NCBI GenBank assembly: GCA_014305025.1
Contig: JACRTY010000003.1
Span: 1 to 36,634 of the forward strand
Length of the DNA stretch: 36,634 nucleotides
Origin: Candidatus Nyctobacter psychrophilus
GTDB taxonomy: Bacteria > Vulcanimicrobiota > Vulcanimicrobiia > Vulcanimicrobiales > Vulcanimicrobiaceae
Direction of reading: 5' to 3'
In this document: positions 31,970 through 36,634 of the stretch, piece after piece
How the letters are laid out: every line of letters begins with the position of its first letter
Numbering within the stretch: position 1 is the stretch's first letter
The notes under the pieces: model-generated
The model's input: only the letters and a program-made list of their open reading frames with translations
Told to the model about the DNA's origin: nothing
Databases searched by the model: none
Program-made: the position numbers and the translations under genes

Positions 31970-32655
31970 TCGCAAGCGCGCCGGGCGCGGACGAACCAGT
32001 GAACGATGTCACGGGATTGATCCCGTTCGTGCGCCCATGTGCCGACCGTCGTCGCCGCGCTGTCTTCGCGAACCTCTTCGAGTTCGAAGCCGCCGAAAAG
32101 CGCTCGCACGCCCGCTTCATCGAAAAACGAATGGACGACGCCTGCCTCGCGCCCCTCGGTTAGAGCAAAGGCACCGTCGGCAACCCGCGTTCCCCGGCCG
32201 AAACGTTGGTCGCGGACCGATCCCAACGTGACGAAGAACAGCCCGCCCGTTGTGAGGCGCGCCCGCACGGCTTGGACCGCGCTTGCCACGGTGGGCGGCG
32301 TGCCGTGCAACAAGGCGTGGGTGCTCAGTGCACCGGCAAAACGCTCCGTGCGCGCAATAGGCTCGTTGTAGCAAGCGTGTGCGATGCGCACGTGGTCGTT
32401 CGAGGCGAACGTTTGCGCGGCGCCGGCGACTCGGGCCGCATCCTCGTCCACGGCGTACACGCGCAGGCCGGCGCTCAGGAACGGCGCAACATTGCGCCCG
32501 TTGCCGATTCCCACGAGACAAACCCATGCGCCCCGTCGGGCCGCCAACCGTGCCGCCAGTGCGTGCGCGAGCGGGTGCGCTACAGGCGGCTCGCCGGCAT
32601 CGGGATAATAATCCGTCGCGGCTGCTTCCGCGTTATGGCTTTTGGAGTGTGTCAT
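31963..32655 (-). CDS. Class I SAM-dependent methyltransferase
   Basis: This 230-aa protein has a methyltransferase core: CLVGIGNGRNVAPFLSAG near 46-63 is motif I with Gly-x-Gly, then VYAVDEDAARV (motif II acidic residue) and FAGALSTHALLHGTPPTVAS, resembling UbiE/TehB-like folds. The C-terminal half (GGLFFVTLGSVRD; GTRVADGAFALTEG; VHSFFDEAGVRALF) fits TehB-like family members. The target is unknown. ATG 32655 directly abuts the ATG of the divergent peroxiredoxin (CATATG). No close ribosome-binding site was seen on this strand, so an internal start is possible. Confidence 0.82.
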   Translation of the reverse strand: MTHSKSHNAEAAATDYYPDAGEPPVAHPLAHALAARLAARRGAWVCLVGIGNGRNVAPFLSAGLRVYAVDEDAARVAGAAQTFASNDHVRIAHACYNEPIARTERFAGALSTHALLHGTPPTVASAVQAVRARLTTGGLFFVTLGSVRDQRFGRGTRVADGAFALTEGREAGVVHSFFDEAGVRALFGGFELEEVREDSAATTVGTWAHERDQSRDIVHWFVRARRACDQ

Positions 32656-33111
32656 ATGCTTGAGCCCGGCGCCGCTTTACCCGTCGTCACCGTTGCCGAT
32701 GAGTCCGGCTCACCGGTGTCGACGGGAGATCTCATCGGGTTGCCGCTGGTCCTCTACTTCTATCCCAAAGACGATACGCCCGGTTGCACGAACCAGGCGA
32801 CGCAGTTCCGCGACCTCACACCCGCCTTCGAAAAAAAGTCGGCCCGTATCGTCGGGGTCAGTCGCGATTCGAGCGCGTCGCACCGCCGGTTCAAAGCGAA
32901 ATACGGCATCCCGTTTCCGCTGCTGGCCGACGTCGATTCGACGTTATGCGACGCGTTCGGCGTGATTGTCGAAAAAAACATGTACGGCAAGACGTCACGC
33001 GGGGTGCAGCGTTCGACGTTTCTCTTCGATGCGACCGGTACGCTCGTGCACGTGTGGCCGAAAGCGAACGTCGACGGTCACGCCGAAGACGTACTATCGA
33101 AGATTTCGTGA
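32656..33111 (+). CDS. bcp: Peroxiredoxin (Bcp/PrxQ type)
   Basis: This 151-aa thiol peroxidase reduces hydroperoxides. It has LVLYFYPKDDTPGCTNQATQ with the peroxidatic Cys 44, RIVGVSRDSSASHRRFKAKY, GIPFPLLADVD and the C-terminal RSTFLFDATGTLVHVWPK. The second Cys usual for Bcp (C-x4-C) is replaced by Thr 49. The only other Cys is at 98, so it may act as a one-Cys enzyme or use Cys 98. ATG 32656 is preceded by GGAG eight bases upstream. Its stop overlaps the GTG of the next gene by 4 bp (GTGA). Confidence 0.92.
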   Translation: MLEPGAALPVVTVADESGSPVSTGDLIGLPLVLYFYPKDDTPGCTNQATQFRDLTPAFEKKSARIVGVSRDSSASHRRFKAKYGIPFPLLADVDSTLCDAFGVIVEKNMYGKTSRGVQRSTFLFDATGTLVHVWPKANVDGHAEDVLSKIS

Positions 33112-33896
33112 CGTCGCCCGGCCGAGCGACGATACGCGCGACGGTGTGCGGTTCGAGCTGCTCGATCCCGCGGCCCGGCCGCGCCTGCAGCGCTTACCTC
33201 ATGGAGGTGGACGCAGCGGTTTTCGTCGTCGATCTCGGGAGCGGCGCGTTTGCGAACGTCATCAAGCATCGGGCGGCCGAAGCGCTCGACGGCGTCGTCA
33301 TCACGCACATGCACGCCGACCATTTCCTCGACGTGATCCCACTGCGCTACGCCCTCAAATACGGCAACCGGTCTAACGGGAAACGGCTGGCGCTCTATCT
33401 GCCGCCGGGCGGCGAGCCGATGCTCCGCCGGCTCGTTGCGGCCTTTGCGCCCGAAGCCGGCGACGATTTCCTGGGCGACGTGTACGATGTCCGCACGTTC
33501 GAGCCGTCCCGAGCGCTGCGCATCGGCGCAGCAACGTTGACCTTCGCGCCGACGGCGCATTACATCCCGACCTTCGCAGTGCGGTGCGCCGTAGGAACGG
33601 CAAGCATCGTGTACAGCAGCGACACGGCGCCGTCGCTCGGCGTCACGCGGCTGGCCAAGTCGGCCGATGCCTTCTTGTGCGAAGCGACGTTGACGCGGCA
33701 GGAGGAAGCGGACACGCCGCGGGGCCACTGCTCGGCGCGCGAAGCCGCCGAGATGGCCGCACATGCCGAAGTGGATCGCCTCGTACTGACGCACTATCCT
33801 GCGACGATTGCGCCCGCCGAACTGGCCGCACAAGCTCGTGCGCGTTTCAGTGGCCCAATCGACATCGCGGATGATGGCTACACGCTGAAGGTGTAA
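33108..33896 (+). CDS. Ribonuclease Z-like MBL-fold hydrolase
   Basis: This 262-aa metallo-beta-lactamase protein resembles the RNase Z/ElaC group or its non-tRNA relatives. It has YLMEVDAAVFVVDLGSGAFA (30-49) and THMHADHFLD with the metal ligands HMHADH (67-72). Further blocks are AHYIPTFAVR, VYSSDTAPS with an Asp ligand, LCEATLTRQE, GHCSAREAAEMAAHA and LVLTHYPA. The exosite arm of true RNase Z is not obvious, so tRNA 3' processing should not be assumed. GTG 33108 overlaps the peroxiredoxin stop by 4 bp. The gene is convergent with pyrE, 19 bp away. Confidence 0.9.
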   Translation: MTSPGRATIRATVCGSSCSIPRPGRACSAYLMEVDAAVFVVDLGSGAFANVIKHRAAEALDGVVITHMHADHFLDVIPLRYALKYGNRSNGKRLALYLPPGGEPMLRRLVAAFAPEAGDDFLGDVYDVRTFEPSRALRIGAATLTFAPTAHYIPTFAVRCAVGTASIVYSSDTAPSLGVTRLAKSADAFLCEATLTRQEEADTPRGHCSAREAAEMAAHAEVDRLVLTHYPATIAPAELAAQARARFSGPIDIADDGYTLKV

Positions 33897-33915
33897 CCGT
33901 GTCTTCGTTCGGCCC

Positions 33916-34470
33916 TCAGTTTTCGGTCTTTGCTTCGCCGCGCGGTAGCGAAAACTGGACGAGCGAGTTGATCGGAGCAAGGCCGCGGTTGATCACGGCG
34001 CAGACGGTGACGTGCAGGTTGAGTTCTTCGAGACGGGCCTTGGCGGCCATGACCTCGCGGCCGTTGCTCACGATGTCCTCGAGCAAGAGAACGCGCTGGC
34101 CTTCGACGTACGGGCCCTCGACGTACTCGTTGGCGAACGCGCCGTACGCCTTGGGGGCTTTGCGCACGACGATCATCGGGATGTTCGCCATCTGCGAGAC
34201 GGCCGTAGCGAGGATTACGCCGCCGAGTTCGGTGCCGGCGATCAGATGCGGATTGGTTTCGGCCACGATCGGCGCGAATAGGCGCGCGATGCGCCGCAGT
34301 ACGCCGGGATCGGAGAAAAGTCGGAACTTGTCGATATAGTAATCGCTGCGGCGGCCTCCGGCGAGCAGTACCTCGCCCCGCGTCAGCGCACGCTCGACGA
34401 TGACGTTGAGCAGCCACTTGATCTCGGGAATGCGGCCCAGGCGCGAACCTTCGGGTTCTAAATGTCCCAT
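33916..34470 (-). CDS. pyrE: Orotate phosphoribosyltransferase
   Basis: PyrE makes orotidine 5'-phosphate from orotate and PRPP in pyrimidine synthesis. The 184-aa protein has LAGGRRSDYYIDKFRLFSDP (36-55), AGTELGGVILATA, VRKAPKAYG with the two catalytic-loop lysines (104 and 107) and the PRPP-binding motif VLLLEDIVSNGREV (127-140). ATG 34470 is preferred; the longer frame upstream runs antisense-free into the end of the transporter protein gene and has no homology. It overlaps the preceding gene by 13 bp. The remainder of the pathway is not here. Confidence 0.93.
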   Translation of the reverse strand: MGHLEPEGSRLGRIPEIKWLLNVIVERALTRGEVLLAGGRRSDYYIDKFRLFSDPGVLRRIARLFAPIVAETNPHLIAGTELGGVILATAVSQMANIPMIVVRKAPKAYGAFANEYVEGPYVEGQRVLLLEDIVSNGREVMAAKARLEELNLHVTVCAVINRGLAPINSLVQFSLPRGEAKTEN

Positions 34471-36101
34471 TCGTATGCGTTCCACGACTCCGTGACGGGG
34501 TTGGGCGCGAAATTGCGAAAATCGGGGTTCACCGGCTGGATCTGGTGCGGCCACCAGACCGGAATCAGGGGCTGGTCGTGCGACAGCAGGCTTTCGATGC
34601 GAGCATAGGCCGCCTTGCGCGTGGGCCGATCGAAGTTTTCGAGGGCGACGTGCTGAGCGGCGTCCATCTGCGCGTTACAGTAATGCGTCGTGTTGTTCCC
34701 GCGAGGCGGCTGCGCGCTGCACAGATACACCGACGATTGATCGGGATCGATGCCGGCTACCCACGCGTCCCACGCAAGGTCGAAGTGGCCGCTCTGAATG
34801 ACGCCGTTCTCGCCCATCGCCGCGTACAAAATCGCTCCGGGATAAAATTTGGGTTCGACCGCGATTCCGACTTGGCGCAGGAGCGCCTGCGTCTGCACGA
34901 CGGCGAGCCGCCGCGTGACGTTGCTGACCTCCGCTGCCAGAGTAATCACGAGCCTACGCCCGTTCTTCTGCACGATGCCGTCGCGGCCCGCGACCCAGCC
35001 CGCCTGCGCGAGCAGCGCCTTCGCGCGGGCGGGATCGTGAGGATAACGCATGATGTCCGTCGCGTGCGCCCACATGAAGGGCGGCAGGTCTTGGTCGGCC
35101 GGCGTTGCCGAACCGAACGTCAAGTTGCGAACCAGTTCCGGCCGGTTCAGCCCGTAGGCGATGGCCTGCCGCACGCGAACGTCGTCGAGCGGCGGATGCA
35201 GCGCGTTGATTTCGATACGCTCGTACTCGTTGCGATTTTGAAGAACGAGGCGTACGTCTGGGATCGTCTTGAGTTGCTCGTACTGATCAGGTGAGGCTTC
35301 GAACTGCCAATCTAAGTCGTGCGTGCGCAGGGCGCTCAGCTCGGTATTTTCATCGGGGATGAACTTGACCACGATTTTTTTGAGTTTGGGAACGCCGAGA
35401 TAGTAGTGCGGGTTCGCCACCAACGTCAAATGATCTCCCCGGGCCCACTCTTTGAAGATGAACGGTCCGGTGCCGACCGGGGCTGAATTGAACGGCACGT
35501 TGTTGAGGTCGCGCAGCTTCCCCAAGATGTGCTCGGGAACGACGTTGTACGGTGAATCGCTTTCGGCGAACAGCGTATCGACCGCCGGTGAAAACCGTTG
35601 CTTCATGTGAAAGACGACCGTCCACGGATCGGGCGTATCGACCGAGTCGACGAGCGCGTAACCCGTCTGGGAGATGACGTTGTTGCGCGGATTGAGGATC
35701 GCCCTCCACGAAAATTTGACATCCTTACTCGTGAACGGGACGCCGTCGCTCCAGCGGACGTTGCGACGTAGATGGTAGGTCAGCGTCAAGCCGTCGCGGC
35801 TGATCCCGCCGTTCTCGAGCGTCGGTACGGCAGCCGCAAGCATCGGAACGTCGCGGCTCCCGGTGGCGTCGGTGGAGACGAGTACGTCGAACATGAGACG
35901 ATCGATCATGTTTTCGGTCGTGTTCGCCGCAAGCAGCGGATCGAGCGTGTTGGGACTGACCTGTGAACCGATGCGCAGAACGCCGGGAACGGTCCACGGA
36001 TGGCGTGCATCGGGGGCTCCGGCCGCTTCATTGCTCGTGCCCACGCGAGCGCATCCCGCGAGCAGCACGCACGCGAGCAAGCCACCTACGATGTTACGCA
36101 A
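34458..36101 (-). CDS. ABC transporter substrate-binding lipoprotein (family 5, peptide type)
   Basis: This 547-aa extracytoplasmic solute-binding protein of the DppA/OppA family captures a peptide or similar ligand for an ABC importer. The N-terminus is a lipoprotein signal (GGLLACVLLAGC, lipid Cys near 17). Family blocks include QVSPNTLDPLLAANTTENMI, LTYHLRRNVRWSDGVPFTSK, DVKFSWRAILNP, PVGTGPFIFKEWARGDHLTL, NPHYYLGVP, VRQAIAYGLNR and PVWWPHQIQPVNP. The start is TTG 36101: an in-frame TGA (the stop of the upstream basic-protein gene) lies two codons before it, so no earlier start exists. No permease genes are adjacent. Confidence 0.92.
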   Translation of the reverse strand: MRNIVGGLLACVLLAGCARVGTSNEAAGAPDARHPWTVPGVLRIGSQVSPNTLDPLLAANTTENMIDRLMFDVLVSTDATGSRDVPMLAAAVPTLENGGISRDGLTLTYHLRRNVRWSDGVPFTSKDVKFSWRAILNPRNNVISQTGYALVDSVDTPDPWTVVFHMKQRFSPAVDTLFAESDSPYNVVPEHILGKLRDLNNVPFNSAPVGTGPFIFKEWARGDHLTLVANPHYYLGVPKLKKIVVKFIPDENTELSALRTHDLDWQFEASPDQYEQLKTIPDVRLVLQNRNEYERIEINALHPPLDDVRVRQAIAYGLNRPELVRNLTFGSATPADQDLPPFMWAHATDIMRYPHDPARAKALLAQAGWVAGRDGIVQKNGRRLVITLAAEVSNVTRRLAVVQTQALLRQVGIAVEPKFYPGAILYAAMGENGVIQSGHFDLAWDAWVAGIDPDQSSVYLCSAQPPRGNNTTHYCNAQMDAAQHVALENFDRPTRKAAYARIESLLSHDQPLIPVWWPHQIQPVNPDFRNFAPNPVTESWNAYEWDI

Positions 36102-36104
36102 CGG

Positions 36105-36634
36105 TCAGCGCCGCGCTCGGCTCGATTTCTTTTTCGCCGTACCCTTTTTCGCGGCTGCTTTTTTGGCAACTCCTGAGCGTTTGGGGGGCGCCGATGCTTT
36201 CGCGGGCTTGCGCGATCTGGACGTGAGGCCGCGCTTCGCGGCAGGCTTGCCACCCGACGCTTTGCGCCCGGAGCCCGCGGCCGAGGGGATGGATGTTTTT
36301 TTGGCCGGCGCTCCCTTCTTCGCGGAACCCCGGGGATGCGCAGTCGCCGTACGTTTCGCGGCTGCCGATTTCCGTGCCGGCTTGGCGCGCTTAGGCGGCG
36401 TCACCTTGGCGGGCGCAGGCTTGGTGCGCGCCGCTTTGGGTTGCGCCGCCGGTGCGCGCACGGCTTTTCTCGGTGTCGCTTTGGCGTCGTTGCGAACGCT
36501 CGCCGCGCGGCTGCCAGGCGTGGCCGGCGGCCGTGACGTTGCCTGCCGCTTCGGGCGTTGCCGCGCCGGCGCGGCGCCGTCGGCTCGCGCCGGTGTGCCG
36601 TGGGGTGGTCCGGCTTTGCGGGACGGTGCCGGTT
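36105..36634 (-). CDS. Very basic, Lys/Ala/Pro-rich histone-like protein (5' end outside the window)
   Basis: The frame is open from the right edge to the TGA at 36107-36105, giving at least 176 residues, so the start lies beyond 36634. It is low complexity: Ala, Lys, Pro, Arg and Ser dominate, with repeats such as KKAAAKKGTAKKKSSRARR at the C-terminus. It resembles the C-terminal tail of eukaryotic-like histone H1, or of HU/Hc1-like nucleoid proteins. No hydrophobic or catalytic segment is seen. A GTG at 36461 is one possible internal start, but the reading frame upstream keeps the same composition, so it is probably not the true start. It ends just before the substrate-binding protein gene, with 3 bp between its stop and that TTG. 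Confidence 0.65.
   Translation of the reverse strand, partial: PAPSRKAGPPHGTPARADGAAPARQRPKRQATSRPPATPGSRAASVRNDAKATPRKAVRAPAAQPKAARTKPAPAKVTPPKRAKPARKSAAAKRTATAHPRGSAKKGAPAKKTSIPSAAGSGRKASGGKPAAKRGLTSRSRKPAKASAPPKRSGVAKKAAAKKGTAKKKSSRARR

Overview
This is a GC-rich, gene-dense bacterial chromosome segment with about 42 protein-coding loci. I see no rRNA, tRNA, CRISPR array or intact transposase. Most neighbouring genes on a strand overlap by a few bases (TGATG and GTGA junctions), so long operons are likely. Gene content points to an aerobic or facultative heterotroph: a branched-chain 2-oxoacid dehydrogenase, a GlcDEF glycolate oxidase, ETF:quinone oxidoreductase, futalosine-route menaquinone genes and thioredoxin reductase. 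Lipoproteins and a NamZ-type muramidase indicate a peptidoglycan-containing envelope. Codon style and the mix of families recall uncultured soil phyla such as Candidatus Eremiobacterota/WPS-2. That placement is an inference, not something the sequence proves.

Layout. 1-406 has no recognisable gene. 407-3264 (+) holds an ABC-2 exporter (ATPase and permease) with a secreted protein and a lipoprotein. 3251-4078 (-) is an HTH-MBL hydrolase divergent from trxB (4141-5109, +). 5034-8342 (-) carries a GNAT acetyltransferase, a TIGR01777 epimerase, an Xaa-Pro aminopeptidase and a small secreted protein, divergent from an MFS transporter (8401-9615, +). 9584-13678 (-) is a run queD-queE-mqnB-mqnD-namZ-fliO-like, joining queuosine precursor synthesis, menaquinone synthesis and cell-wall recycling.

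13685-15173 is the accessory spot. It contains a broken Phd-VapC toxin-antitoxin relic, an apparently intact MNT-HEPN pair (14213-15008, +), and a palindromic MITE-like element at 15005-15173 that touches the HEPN stop codon.

15271-18798 (-) is the E1alpha-E1beta-E2 2-oxoacid dehydrogenase operon, divergent from an M20 amidohydrolase (18933-20090, +). Two small helical proteins of unknown role follow (20151-20899, -), then an FAD oxidoreductase (20986-22221, +), a hendecad-repeat coiled-coil protein (22281-22556, +) and a frameshifted secreted-protein gene (22539-23128, -).

23176-31969 (+) looks like one 8.8-kb transcription unit: glcD-glcE-glcF, an unknown gene, ETF:quinone oxidoreductase, thiO-thiS-thiG and a rhodanese. 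Glycolate oxidase and ETF-QO both feed electrons towards quinone. ThiO, ThiS and ThiG make the thiamine thiazole, and the rhodanese may supply sulfur. The right end has a methyltransferase back-to-back with a peroxiredoxin, an RNase Z-like hydrolase, pyrE, an oligopeptide-type binding lipoprotein and the end of a very basic histone-like protein that runs off the window.

No wholly new defence or biosynthetic system is evident. The most interesting items are the decaying Phd-VapC fusion, the MITE-like palindrome beside the HEPN toxin, the frameshifted secreted gene, the orphan FliO-like protein and several uncharacterised operon members.
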